NCBI RefSeq assembly: GCF_028389875.1
Contig: NC_084663.1
Span: 160,857,801 to 160,921,800 of the forward strand
Length of the DNA: 64,000 nucleotides
Reading direction: 5' to 3'
Source of the DNA: Rhea pennata
Taxonomy: Eukaryota; Chordata; Aves; Rheiformes; Rheidae
Below are positions 1-13,017 of the stretch, piece by piece. A program made the position numbers and the translations under genes. Below the pieces are notes generated by a model that did no database searches, was not told the DNA's origin, and saw only the letters and a program-made list of their open reading frames with translations. How positions within the stretch are numbered: position 1 is the first letter of the stretch; each line of letters starts with the position of its first letter.

Positions 1-3000
1 GAGACATTTCCCACCAAAATGTGTACTTCACACCACAGTTCAGGATGTCTTCTTCCTCACTGGGTCCAAGGGTTGGCAACAGGCTGCCCAGCTGGGGAGC
101 TGCCGTAGCCTAAAGACCGCTCCTCACCACGTATGGATGCTGATGCAGAGCGAGCACACGGCTGCAGCTAATACACCTCCGAGCTGAGCCTCGCTGGGGC
201 AGTCCCTTCCCTAGCACACCCCGATTCAGATCCAGCTGCCAGTCTGCTATACTGCAACTTCAAGTGTGGTTATCTGCACTTTTCGTGTCTTAGCAGAAAA
301 GCAAGTAGAGTTTATGTGAAGATTCTCAGATGTCTTCTAAATTTCCGTTCTGAGTACCCTGCAACGTGATGAACTTTAATACAGCTGTATCTATTCAGCT
401 TAGCTAAATATTTGGCCCCCAAATATCAGTGAAAATTTAAGTCTGCCCCTACAGTCTCTAATGCACTGGAAAAAAAATCCTATCTTCAGACATACCCCAC
501 AAACCTTTTCCCCAGCATGCAAACCTGAATTTCACTGTGGAAGTGGGAGGACAGGGATGGGGCACTGTGGTTCTTTAGCAGCAGCAGGAAGACCAGTTAC
601 TGCAGTAATTCCAGGGGGTACATTAGGGGTTTTACTCTCCTACAGTCCATCAACTCAGCTCAGCTGGTGCTATAATTCAAATTCCCACTAGAGGGTGGGA
701 ATTTGCTAGTAAAAGGATTACCTTAGAAAAGTGTGTGTGTATGGGGGAAATAGTGTCTGAACTGAAGTAAGAGACCTGGGCTGGAGAAGCAGCTGAGTGT
801 AGAAAAAGGAGTAAAATGACATTTATACCATCCACAAGAGCAAGAGGGGAGTATTGTTTCATTTTTTTCTAAAGAAACAGAATCTATGGTTTTTACTTTT
901 AAATCAAATGCAGCTGCAGTGGTTATATGGTTATAAACATGTATATCTTCATAAATCAAATATAGCTGATCTCAACCCTGCTGATATTAGCTTGCAAACA
1001 GTGATGGGAGCCACATAAATACATCAAAGAGTTAGCCAGGATAAATACAAGAATTTAAGTGTTTATCCAGTTCGGGGAAATAGTGAATTTACCTATATAC
1101 TTCTGACTGCCTGGCCTGAACATCTAACAGTGAATTTCTCTCTATTTTTTATTATTATTATTTTTGACCACTATACTACTGCAGAAAATAATAGTTTGTT
1201 TTCTCCTCACACAATTCTCCACTGTTGAAATGCAGGGAGGTTTCTCTGAACCTTGCTGCTGAAATGGACAGTCTGGCTGTAGATTTGGATGCATTTTCAC
1301 CCTCTCCCCGTAGGAGCAGAAGCTTCTCTAGTGAGCCTGCCTGTCTCAGGGAGCACCCAGCATTGGAGACATGGGCACTGCACAAAAATCCTTCTTACCA
1401 CTCATCCAGCTTCTCGGAAGCAGGGTTTTCACACTGATTCAGCATGCCTGAGGCTAGGGAAGCCAACGCAGTTCAGGGTTTATTTTCTAATTTAGTTCCA
1501 CATCTACAAAGACGGCATAAAACCCAGAAGCACCTCCTACGCGAGCAAAATGATGTTTCTGAGCACTAAATGAGCATTTGATTTGATCTTTTAAATATAA
1601 TTTATTTATGCCAACAGAAGTAGGAAGAAAAAAAAACGAAAAAAAAAAAAAAACACGTACACCTTGGTTTACCTGCAAATGCCCCACATTTGAGTAATAA
1701 GGCCCGCTAATCCATTGCAGTAGGCACTTAGTCCTGCCTCCCTCTCAGCAGCAGAACAAGAGCTGTCGGTGAGAGGCAGCAAGAAAATGACTCATCCCCT
1801 GAAGCTCCTTCCAATCCAGACAACTCCCACAGCTCGGATAATTCCTTCCCACTGCCCTACAGCAGAGGCTGAATTAACTCTGTTCTGAAAGGAAGGCGCA
1901 GCAACGTGTCCTACGGCAAGAGCTGCACTCTCTCGTCTTCCTCGTCGATAGACACGGCTCACTGAAAGGCAAGGTCCCTCTCCAGTCGGGATGGGGCACA
2001 CCTGTCCACGCAGGCTTGTGGGTGACAGTGACACCCTTTCCAGCGAAATGTGTTGATGAACGTGGGAGAAATATGACGGTAGTCCTCAGGGTTGTCAGGT
2101 CTGCCTGGAGACTGTGGCCCCGACGGGCCAAACGGAGGGCCCGTCAGGCAGCAGCATGCACTTTCACCGTGTCAAGGCACATGAATGCATTGCGAAGCTG
2201 TTTTCATAGCACAATCTGAAGGAAGGAAGAAGCATCAATCCTTAAATACAGCCATGTCAAACGAGGTTAAATTATGTATTCTCTAACTTGCACTGTAAGA
2301 TGTGAATGAGACCTATGCTGGACTCTGGCGTTAGCTAAGGAGATGTATCTGTAATTTGTCACAGGGCTGTATTTGTCATTTACTAGACTATTTCAGGAGG
2401 TGAAATTTCTCTACCTGGTGCTTATCAATGCTTCTACCACCTGTCCTTCTTGTAACAACTGGAAAAACTATTTCAAGTGATGTAAATTTTACACAAAAAT
2501 CTCCCATCTTCATCATTCTGAAGAAAAGGTTGTATTTTACAGAATAAAAGGTTATCATTATCAAAAGTCTGTAACAGCAGGTGAAAACCTCTATTGCAGA
2601 TGTTCAAGTGGGTGAATTCAGTAAGGATCAGATGGATCTCAGCAGCTGTGCTCTTTCACTGTGCAGTTGCCTCAGGGGAGCATTTAAAAGTAAATTTTGT
2701 ATAAAATTTCTTTGTCTTGAATTAACTAAAAATATTATCACATCAGGTGATACTCTTTAGTCTATGACTTCCTTTCTTAATTGCTTTTGATTCCTCCTAG
2801 ATAAAATCAAGGTTGTTCCGTCTGTTTAGCAAAGCTTAAACCATGCACCTGGCTTCAGCTGTAAGGTAAGTCTGACTTGTTGTTGTCTTTCTGGGGCCAT
2901 TGAAATACATGACCTTGTCCACACCAGTTCCCACTCTAAACCTGCCTGGGCCCAGGTGCATGGTGGAGACTTTCCTACTAGCAGCTCTGATTTGTGAGCT

Positions 3001-3734
3001 GGAGATACTAGAGAGTGAAATGCCATGCTAGACAGGCATTTCTGAACCAGGTCTTCAAAGAATGATGTAAACAACATCACTGCTGAACCTCTCTTTCCTA
3101 TTGCTTGCACAGCCCTGAGGAGTGGTGGGAAGGAGCTCTAACTCTCTGGCGGACAATTTATTGTCCTCTACTCTGATGCACAGGGGCAACACGATGCTTC
3201 ACTTTCACTTGCAAAGAGATCAGTGACTTACACTTGCTGTGCAAGACACTTCTGCTTAATCCAGCTCCTGCATGTTAGTGCTGAGGATTATTGACGTACA
3301 CCAGCCGTTGAGGGAATTAGGAAAGATTGTCCTAACCAAGATAGGAGAGGTCCTATTCCAGTTTATTTAGGCAGAATTCAGACACGCTGACTTCAGCTAA
3401 TCGAAAAATTTCTGACAGAACGCTTCCCCTTGGAAAATGCTAAAACAATGGGTACAAAATGCTCCATATGAATATGTTGACCCAGTCAAAAATGATGCTA
3501 GCAACCAAGTAGGCAGCCATCCAGGCTAGTTACCCAGCCAGCCTGGCAGGCTCGGCAAAGAGCCGGTGACGGCTGTCAGCCACAGAAGCTGCTTAGTCCG
3601 GCATCGCCTGGCTCCTTTCCTGGGATGGAATGAGTTTTCTCCTGAAGTGGTCTGGGAAGGGCACACAAGGAGACACAAAACCAGACATTTTGCCTCTTCT
3701 CACAGCTTTTTGCACAAAAGCCTGTGCTGCAGGG
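1..3734. other. Gene-free flank, left end
   Basis: I see no credible exon here. All open frames are below 100 codons, lack recognisable domains and sit in ordinary AT-rich sequence. There is an A-rich tract at about 1627-1653 and a CpG-retaining patch listed separately at 1741-2220. In the human arrangement as I remember it, the next gene on this side of OXGR1 would be MBNL2, but none of its exons is visible. Non-coding 5' exons of OXGR1 could lie here and cannot be identified by eye. Confidence 0.6.
1741..2220. promoter_or_regulatory. CpG-retaining patch, possible regulatory element
   Basis: I count 20 CpG dinucleotides in 480 bases, while the neighbouring kilobases have only a handful each. 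The patch also contains an inverted repeat: GACGGGCC at 2122-2129 and GGCCCGTC at 2138-2145, able to form an 8-bp stem with an 8-base loop. Retained CpG usually means low germline methylation, as at promoters and enhancers. It lies about 11 kb upstream of OXGR1 on the same strand side, so a distal promoter or first exon is possible but unproven. No TATA box or coding sequence was recognised. Confidence 0.25.
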
Positions 3735-4460
3735 ATCTGTGGCTGAGCTGCCACTCCATACACAAATAATACTGAGGGAAGCTTCTAGCAGAGAAGTACA
3801 AGGCCTAGTTCTGGGATGTTTAGTAGGACACAATTTTCCATCCAAATCCAGATTATGCAGTGAGATTGTCCTTATTATATTCACTAGTGATTTGGGCAAT
3901 GAAGTAGAAAGTATAGCCTTTAAGCATGCAGATGACAAGTGAGAGGACTGCTGGCATGCTCGAGGACAGCATTAATTTTAAAGCGACTTACAGAAAGTGG
4001 AGAAATGGTCTGAAGAAACAGGTTGACATCCAGTGAGGACAAATGCAAAAAAAAAAAAATAGTTTGGAGGAAAACAAATATGGAATATCTGCTTAGGCTG
4101 CATTACTGTAGTAAAGAATTGAAGGGCTATGCAGATCACAAGCTGAACATATGATGCCAAATGCATTATAATGAAAAACAGCAGAATGGGACTTAGAAAT
4201 AAGAGTACAGACTGTCAGGCAAGCCAAGCAATCCTTCTCCTTTGGTAATATCTCTGCTGGGGTAGTAGGTCTGGTCTGACACTGCACTTCTAGAAGGACA
4301 TGGTCCTGCTGGACAGGGAACAGAAGAGATAGTAGAAAAAGGAGATCTCTGAGAAACGTCTGAAGGAACTGAGTTGTTCAGTCTAGGACAAGAAGCACCA
4401 GAGGAAAGATGGTAGATGGTATATCTTCATATATGAGACATAGCCAGGAAGCAGGATGCC
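3735..4460 (+). mobile_element. Old CR1-like LINE fossil (reverse transcriptase end)
   Basis: The plus strand at about 3870-3940 translates to a stretch containing FTSDLGNEVES followed by HADD. This resembles the CR1-family reverse transcriptase motif C region (a DLG/DLD-type stretch before F-A-D-D). Further along, about 3990-4020 reads KVEKWSEETG, like the following helix of the same family. The segment at 4350-4400 (gaaggaactgagttgttcag) resembles the conserved DNA of the 3' part of CR1 ORF2. Stops and frameshifts are frequent, so this is a dead, ancient copy. The ends are approximate; the 3' part beyond 4460 is too decayed to follow. Confidence 0.55.
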
Positions 4461-7400
4461 CTTGGCTGGGATTAGGCAGGGAGGATGTCAGGCTTTAGGC
4501 AACATTTCCAGGGGCACAGAGAATATTTGGGCAGGCAGAAGGTTTTAGAAGAGCTTGGAAAAGCACCTGCCAAAGGTGTCAAAGGTACAACCCTGTCAGG
4601 GGCAGCACAGGGATTATGTGCCCTCAGGAATTTTCTTCTACCACAGCTCCTGCAATGCCCATAGGCAGGACCTGTCTGAATCAGGACACAGGAGCTCATG
4701 GAAGGGAGGCATCTGGCTGCACACATCAAGGTAATTTGACAGAGAGGGAAAGTGCACTTTCCCTCAATTCATTACACCGACTGTGCCACAAAAGCCAATA
4801 AACTAGAGGGCTGGATTCTCTACTGCTGTGAACTAACTTGGCTCCAAAGCTAGTGGCAATACACCAGTTCACACCTCCTTAGAATATGAGGTATAAAATC
4901 TGATGCAAAAGCCTGGTGAGCAATTCCCTCTTCATGTTCTGGCAGGCCATCAATCACTGCAATATGCAGCTGGAGAACTACATGTTGGGAAAATAAAGGG
5001 CCGGCTAAAATACCCAGCCTGATCCCAAATAGCCTGAACATGCAAGGCATTGTATTTTATATATCCTTGTTCAATGTATTGTATCATTCATTTTATTGCC
5101 ACCTATCAAACCTTTTGATAAACAAAAAGCCAGGGTGAAGCACACACAGTCCCTTCTAATTGTCTTTTATTTTCTCACTTTTCTTGAAAAATGTAATCTT
5201 CTGTCACACAGTGATGTGCTTTCTTCTCTGTCTCCCTGCTATTACAAACTTTAATAGATACTGTCATATAGGATTTATAATAGGTAGTGCCCACTTTGAA
5301 AGCAATGACAAAAACACACTGCATCATTATTCTGTACTACCGAGTTTACATAGCATTTGCTTGTCAAGTTAGCCAGGTTAACAGCTTCCTGCTTCAGCAG
5401 AGAGCAAGATGCACACCTTCATCTCTCTGTTTGCTAGATATTTCACTTCAAAGGAAAATCATTTGACATTACTGCTCCAGCAGGAGCCAGTTCCATCTCT
5501 GACCAGCAGCAAAACATTACTTTCTGAATTACGTGACTGATTCAGTAGCACTCCACGTTTTTTTGCATTTGGCCTATTTATAGCCAGTGCAGCCAGTCCA
5601 CTCTTCTGCTTTCAGAATGACAGAATGAAAGCTGCATTTGCTGGAATGCTGGTATTTTAGTAGAAACTCAGCACTCTGATGGAGAAAGGATGGTACCTCA
5701 GCTTATAGCAGAGACCTTCCTCCAGTATACTCAAGCGTGGCAGATAAGCCTGATGCTGTGCTAGCTCAAGTCCTGATTTCTCCTGACAGAAAGAACTGAC
5801 TTCAGTCTGGGAGTAGCCCTGAAATTCTTAGTGAAAGCTAGCATGAAAAAGCAAAGCCAGAGATAACCACCACAGAGAAGTGCACTTCTCTTTCATTTAT
5901 CTGATTTAGATGAGCATGAAATAGCCAGGAGAAAACAGCTAGACTAAGAAAAAAAATGCATGAATTTTACAGGCTCAGCTTGCATGAATTATTTCCCTGA
6001 AGGCTATTTCAGTAATCCACTCCTCCATCCAGTCTGAATAGATGGAGAACCATTTAATTGCCTCAGGATAATAATGTTTAGCATTTAAGCATCATTTGAA
6101 GTGCTCAAGACTCTTTCTAATGGAGGGAAGAGTCTTGCTGCCTATCTTCTATGGAGGCAGAGCAGCCCAGGTGAGCAGGGCGGCAGAGACCTTTGCCTTT
6201 AGAAACACTGTGTGATAGGAGACAAGATGCGGTGCCCACAGCCTCTGCAGACCAGTAGGAGCACTGCGAGGGCTGAGGATGGAAAGGGGCCCAAGCACTT
6301 GTCATTGGCATGGTCATCTTCAGCACAGCAAGAGGCTCAGAAAAGGCAGGCATCAGCAAAACTGGGTTGCCCTTGCCTAAGTGGTGCTCATCCCTTTACA
6401 GTGACAGTCTGAGAAGCCATCGCATTCAGAAATTCCCCAAAGAGCATCAAAAGGATCCTCTAAAACCTTCTGTAGAGATATCCTTGAGGACAGAGTTGTC
6501 TGTGCCAGGCCAACAAGAGATCTGGTAAAGAAAGGGGGACTAGTCCCACCGTGGCACAATGCAAAATAAAGTTCTTGTTTGAGATGCTTCTAGCCCCTCT
6601 ACAGGCATGGGATGGGAAAGGTTCATACACAAGGTCCCCGTTTACATAGTCCTCTCCAAGAAAGAAAGGGCAGTTGCTCTGAAAAATAGATCTTTGACTC
6701 AACAGTCATGTGACAATTTGCAAGGTTTTGAATTTTGCTCTTTTTTTTGTTGTGATTAAGAAACCCTCTAATTTTGCTTTGAGAATTACTTTTACGTATT
6801 GTTTTACAATATTAAAACCATACCTGATAATTGCCTTACCTTATCAGAAACAAATCTTAGTAAATTTAGACAACGAATTTATTACTTCCTAACTTTAGTG
6901 ATCATGTGAAGAAAAGAATTAAAAGAAGTGAGCTGGAGAAGGAAGTTACGCTTTTAAGATATTAAAAAGCATTAAGATAAATTACCTGGCTGAGCTCCCT
7001 TTGCTGTCCTTGTGCTCATCTTGGCATTGGTCCTGGTGGGAAAGGCTCATTTCCAAAACCCAGAAGGATTTTTACAAGGCGGAAGCATTCTTCCCAGGTA
7101 GAGGAGGTCTGGCTTGGGACCAGGGCAGGTACCCATGTGGGAAGGAGCAAGTAGAGGAGCTGTGGTAGAAGAGCTGCAGAGATCAGCATAGCAATGTAGT
7201 GATTCACAGTGATTTCTTTCACCAAGAGTGGTATGTTGGCTGAGAGCTCGTGTAAGCTGAAGGAACGGTACCTGTCTAACACAAAGGCTTGTTTTGGCAG
7301 AAGATGTGAAATTCAAGTGCAGAGGCCTGTGATGACAGAAGTCACTTTCTGACAATAAAACTTTATGGAGCAGCGTAAGGCTTTCCTCCACCTACCGCAG

Positions 7401-10400
7401 CTCCCTGCAAACACAGCACAACAGCAGCACAACAGAATATTTCTCCGGTGACTAAAAACTCCCTTGAACGCTCAAGGCCACATTAGCAGCTCCCTTTGCA
7501 GAATCCGGTAAGGACACGTTACTAGAAGTCAGGGAGGAACCAGCTCACAAGAGTTTAGAGACTGTTTCCTCTTTGGATTGAAAAACAAAGCAGCAAAGCT
7601 TTCTTCTCTGTTTTCAGACCCACTAAGCTGGGCCATTTTCAGGAAATGCCCCATTACCTAAAACAATTACAACTATTGTCACATCTCTGATGAGTTTAGT
7701 TTGGCTTTTAGTGTCTATTGGGAAAACGTTAACAGGCACAAACGTTGTGTGTAAGGCCACTTCATAGCTGGGTGCTCCTGCAGTATTTTTTATTCACCAG
7801 TTTATGGTGAATAAAGTAGCATGACTGTCCATGTCCTCAGCTTTAAGCTTTAAGCTGCATTTAAGCTAGCTTTAAGCAGGCAAATTCTCCCACTGTCCTC
7901 CTCTCCTGCTCCTCATGGGGCAGCTCACCTTCTGAAAGCTGAGTGCTTATCGAAGGGCTTCAGCAGATTTTGTCTTCAGCACCCTGTAGTGTCTGAGCAC
8001 CAGTTCAGTTCAAGGACTAATATTAGCCATAAGATAGCACCTCAGATCTGTATAGGCTATTTTTGGAACTGTATCGAACTACTTCTGCTCAGCAGATGTG
8101 ACAGCACTGCTTATATCCCAGATTTTAAATCCAACTTTCCAAAAGTAAAATATTCCTTTGCTGAAGTTTTCATTAACAATCTCTATTATCTATGTAATTG
8201 GATGGCAGCATTTAACAGTGATTAATTTAGAGTTACCGTGCATTCAGGAATTAAAAAATGCAGTCCTTACCAGTCTGTCTCAGTGGAAAAATAAGGAGGG
8301 AGCAGCGGAGTTGATTTCCCTGTGTGATGAAGACACACAGTATCATTATCAATAGAATAGAGCATCTCTTGAAGGTGGCCTGATAACAACAGTAATTAGG
8401 TATTCAATCACACACACGCGCTAAGACCAGCCAAACAAATGTATGTCTGCTAAGGGAAATAGCCCATGGAAAGATTATACGTTTGCTGAACCAAAAGTAA
8501 AGCATATAATGAAAGCTCTTTGCACTCTGGAGTCTAGCGCATTCCCACACAAACTGTTTTCCTACGGACTTATTAATCAGAGCTACCCATGCGATTTCTG
8601 CTGCATCGCACTGGGCACTGACGTGTCCCAAGGTGTGACCCAAAGCCCGGGGGGGCTGAGAGGCTCCTTTCATTTATGCCTGCAGATTTTACATGAGGCT
8701 TTATGAAACGAGAGCAGCCCCGCGCTGGGGGAGCAGCTTGCGGACCCTCACACCTACAGTGCTAATTAAAGTCAGGTTCAGCACTGATGCTGCGATACCA
8801 CCACAAGCTCTGCTGCAACCCCTTCTGCCCCACATCTTGCAACAGCCCATATGGAGGGAAGGGGCTATCATTTGCGACTGATCACCTGCAATTTAGCAAA
8901 ATGGAGCAAAATAAAAGCGTTGTGCTTTGTCCCTCACTTTTGTATGTTAGACTGGAGGTTGTCAGAGGCAGATGGTGTACCCCTGGCACGTGAACTGGCC
9001 TGCCATCATCCGGAGCACCCTGCTCAGCCCCCCGTAAGAGAAGGCACAGCACAGCACGGAAACGTGTTCCCGTTTGTACCACATGCTCTGTGGTAGCTGA
9101 TCCACCCTGGAGTAGTAAGTTGTTAAGAGGAATTAATTAATTAAATCTCCTGCTACCAAATCATTCCTGTTTCATTTCTATACAGTCACCAAAGGTGAAA
9201 TTTATACACATGTGAACTCTGCAGGATTTTATACTGGTGGTTTCAAGAGAGGTGCACTTAGCCTTTTGTCCGTGCAGTTCTCATCAGTGGTTATAAGGGT
9301 AGGGAAAATGATAGCACTTCCCACAGAGCAAGCCAATCAGTCCAGGAGACTAAGGAGCAAAAACAAGTCTACATGAATTATTAGTTATATTAATTGTTCT
9401 GTTAGTCTTACTTTCTTGGACTCAGTCTGAAAATGGAGTTTTTAGTTTCCTTTTCCTATCCAGAAGTAGGCACTCAGAGATGAGTCCAGCCCCCAGTCTA
9501 ACCCCAATGCCCCAAATTCATGGCAGGTCCGGGGCACAGTACCAGGAAGGCCCATTTCTGCTTCACATGCTGCCACCTGCAAGGTAGGATAAATACCAGC
9601 TGCTGCTGCACGCGTTTTATGTTGCTCAGGGATGTAATGGATTAAATAGTGGACACATTAAATGATCTCTAACTGTAATTAGCTCCCTCTGTGCTTATAA
9701 CACTACAGTCTCATACAAATGATTTCTAATGATACACGCAGTGACTAGGAATGGGGTAATAGCCATTTAAACAGTTGCTGATCCCTCAGCTGGTACCTGA
9801 CAGTGTATTTTATAGCTATGGAGAAACTTCAGACATTGACCTAGAGAAAGCCTGGTCAGATGAGAAGAACAGAGTTGGTGCTCTTCTCCTAATGGTAACA
9901 GATAGATAATGTTTCAGCTGTGAGATGCAACGGCTGCTCTTTCCCTGCAGCATAATTAGCAAAACCAATAGCATTCTCTCAACTCATGCCTATGATATAG
10001 GCACTCAATGACAGTCAAGACAATCTTCCTAAAAAATATTCTTATCTGTGTAGTTCTCTGTAAGTAGATTTACATACCTAATGTTCAGAAATGAAAGCTT
10101 ATTTTTTTAATACGTGATAGTAAGCTTCATCAGTGAATAAAACTTATAAAACATACCAAGGCTGCAACCTGCCAGCCACCCAGCGCAGCATGGACCAGCT
10201 CGCAAGCTCAGGGACTTAAGCTTGCAGTTTCAGAATTAGAGATATTACAACTCTTTCTTTTTAATGATTTATTTTCATCTTGTTCCTCAAGCTAAGGTGA
10301 AGACGAGATTTTTATTCAAGCAACTTTATTTTTATTTGGTTCAAGAAGCATGAAAATTGCAGCTCCCATGAATCATAAAGCCTGAAAGCAAAGGCTGCAA

Positions 10401-12960
10401 AGAAAATAAGTTTGCAACTTTAGCTACCCCAGTAATAATTAGCCAACACTAATTTTGTATATTGTATTCACTGAAAATAGGCAGTAAGTATGCCACAGTT
10501 GCTGAAAACCATGCCATGCCAAAGGAAACCTTTGTTTTTAACACGAGCAGAAACTTAGACTTCATTAGAAATTTGTTTTTGATGACGAAACAGCATGTCA
10601 CAATCTTTTCCGCGTGACCTTGAAAATGGCAACATGCCTTAGTCTGCTGACTAGGTTTCACTTTCCACGGAATGGAAAATAAATTTGTTATTTTTTTATA
10701 AGCACACACACACACATTTAAATGTGATCTGCTGCTATTTGAATACTAGAGCTGAACCTGCAACATGCAGAACTGCTGCCAGCAGAGTGCAATCTGCCCA
10801 CTGAAGGCAAGACAGCATGAATGACAGAGGGCAAAAGAGATCTCCTCCACCAGCCCAAGTCTAAGAGCTGCCATCTAAGCTAGTAACAGAATTTACTGCC
10901 ACGTGGAAGCTCAGTCTGCTAGGAAGTGAATGTATGTGATTGCAAAGCCACACTAAAACCTGCTTCACTTGTAAGGACGACATAAATACATTTCGTTTGT
11001 AGTGCTCTATGCTCAAAGCAATGAAAGGGAGAAGCAGGATTACAAGTTTCCAGGTAAGCAATATTTCTCCATTTTCAGTTTGGAGGGTTCAAGATTGCGG
11101 TAAAGAACTGATCGGCAATATAAGGAAACTAAACTGGGGATGAATCAAATACTCTGGAAAATTTTGTCTGGTTTTGCTTGAAATATAACAGTGAAGACAT
11201 AAATGTGGGTAACAGCGGTATCACCAAGAAGGAGAAAATAGAGAAAATGTGCATATTCCTAGCTTTTGTCTGAACATAAATCTGGATTTGTTTAAAAAAA
11301 GCCTCATGGCCTTTGACTAATACATATTTGACTGAAAGGCGGTCTGCACTGGAGCTAAAATTCATGTATTAGTGTTAGTGTTTAACTAAATTATGGGGAT
11401 ACTGTTCAAATTCCTCTCTCAAATGCTCACTAGTAATTAAGTGATACCTACCTTTCTGATCACATCATTCCTGTTGTGTTCCAGATTTACCTGATGGCTT
11501 TGTGAGAGAAAATCTGTCATGTTCTATTGATCATTGGTATAATATAGAAATTGCCATAGCAGTTGCATGCTAAAGTGTGGTATTTGAATCACATCAAAAC
11601 CTAGTTCTGTACACATTGCTTCTACAGCTACCGTGCTGGCTGCTTTGTCTTTCTTTTTCTTTTTCTTTTAATGCAATGGCTTCATCCTAGATGTTCAGTG
11701 TGTCGCTGAGTGTAGTTTAAAATACTGTGTTTCTAGGCCAAGAGATAGGAATTTGGGCTTGATACTACCCTGTCTTGCACTTTGTGAAGTCATTTAAAAT
11801 ATTTTCTCGGATAGACTAGATTAGGATCTGGAGGAGTGCTGCTGATCCGATATGCTGAAGACCTGGAGTGGCTCTCATCTCGCCTCACTTGAGCCACATA
11901 AAGGCAAGACATCCAGATCTGAGCTACTCACCTTGGGCTGTCTTTGTGGTCAATAGAGAGAAATAGGTATGTCAAAAAAGTAAATCATTTATCTTAGAAA
12001 CCTCTCTTATGGTAAGATGTATCATCCCTTGGAGGAACCTACATCTCTCCCTTGACTAAAAAGGAGGAGTTGAGGATGATTGGCTCTAATTTAAATTTTT
12101 CAATAGCTGAAGTTAGGTGAGAGGAATTTCATCCTTGGTTAACACTCTTCCAAGTTAAAGCACTACCAAGAAAGGTTATGTTTTTCATTCACTATGGAGA
12201 GATCCAAACTGGCCATGGCAGGTGAGAAGCCATTTCAGAGACAGGTCTATCTAGCACCAATTCTTAACAAACGGGAAGCAAGTTCAATATCTTTACTCAG
12301 TATCTGTGCTTTCCACCACTCCTCTGTGCTTTGAGAAACAGAACCTTTAATCGTTTGCATCAGTTTTATGCCACTGTCAAGCTATTTGGTTTTAAATACA
12401 TTTATGCCAGTTTCAGACTCGGCTGACTTTAAGATATTAAGATCATACTCAGGGAATAAATCAGAACTGTCAGGTTATTGGAGCATCAGGTCCTGTGACC
12501 TGCATCTGAACCCATCATCTTTTGGTTTTCATAAAACTAGAACAACATCTCTGGTTTCATGAATGCAAACCACTAACTAGTTCAGGTAAATGAAGTTAAA
12601 ATATGGGTGCAGGTTTAATTTCTGAAAGGCTAAGATTACTTTGCAAAGTTTTGCAAAATCAAAGCCAAAACACTCTCTAGCTCCCTAAACCTACTTCCTA
12701 CTCCTGCAGGTTTGCAAATAAGCAGTAATTATCTTCTTCAATATAGGAGTTTAAAAAAAGGCAGGTTAAAATTAAACATTATCAAAATTAAACATAAAGG
12801 GGAGGGAAGTGTGAAATTAAACATTTGAGTGGGAGGTATCTAGGTCAGAGCCAGGCATGTTAGCAAACCTCTCTCCCTTCCCTACTATGCTTTGTCAAGC
12901 AAGGCAAATATGACATTTACTTCAGTGAAAAAAGGTTTAGCTGAATGCATTTTCCTGACA
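4461..12960. other. Gene-free flank upstream of OXGR1
   Basis: No coding exon or recent mobile element was recognised. Open frames are short and without family features. There is a short CA run near 10700-10716. Unique AT-rich sequence with homeodomain-type cores (TAATTA, TAATTAG, ATTAAA) at about 8000-8230 and 9620-9720 has the look of conserved non-coding DNA. Three perfect copies of an 11-mer lie at 12769-12824, just before the receptor gene. Confidence 0.55.
12769..12824 (+). repeat. Three copies of the 11-mer AAATTAAACAT
   Basis: The 11-mer AAATTAAACAT occurs perfectly at 12769-12779, 12785-12795 and 12814-12824, about 200 bases before the OXGR1 start codon. The spacing between copies is irregular (16 and 29 bases), so it is not a simple slippage array. 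It may be a decayed tandem duplication or a cluster of AT-rich binding sites. Confidence 0.6.
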
Positions 12961-13017
12961 AATCAATTAAAACTAAATATCTGATTTTCCTAAAGCTTTA
13001 AGAAGATTTCTGCAAAC

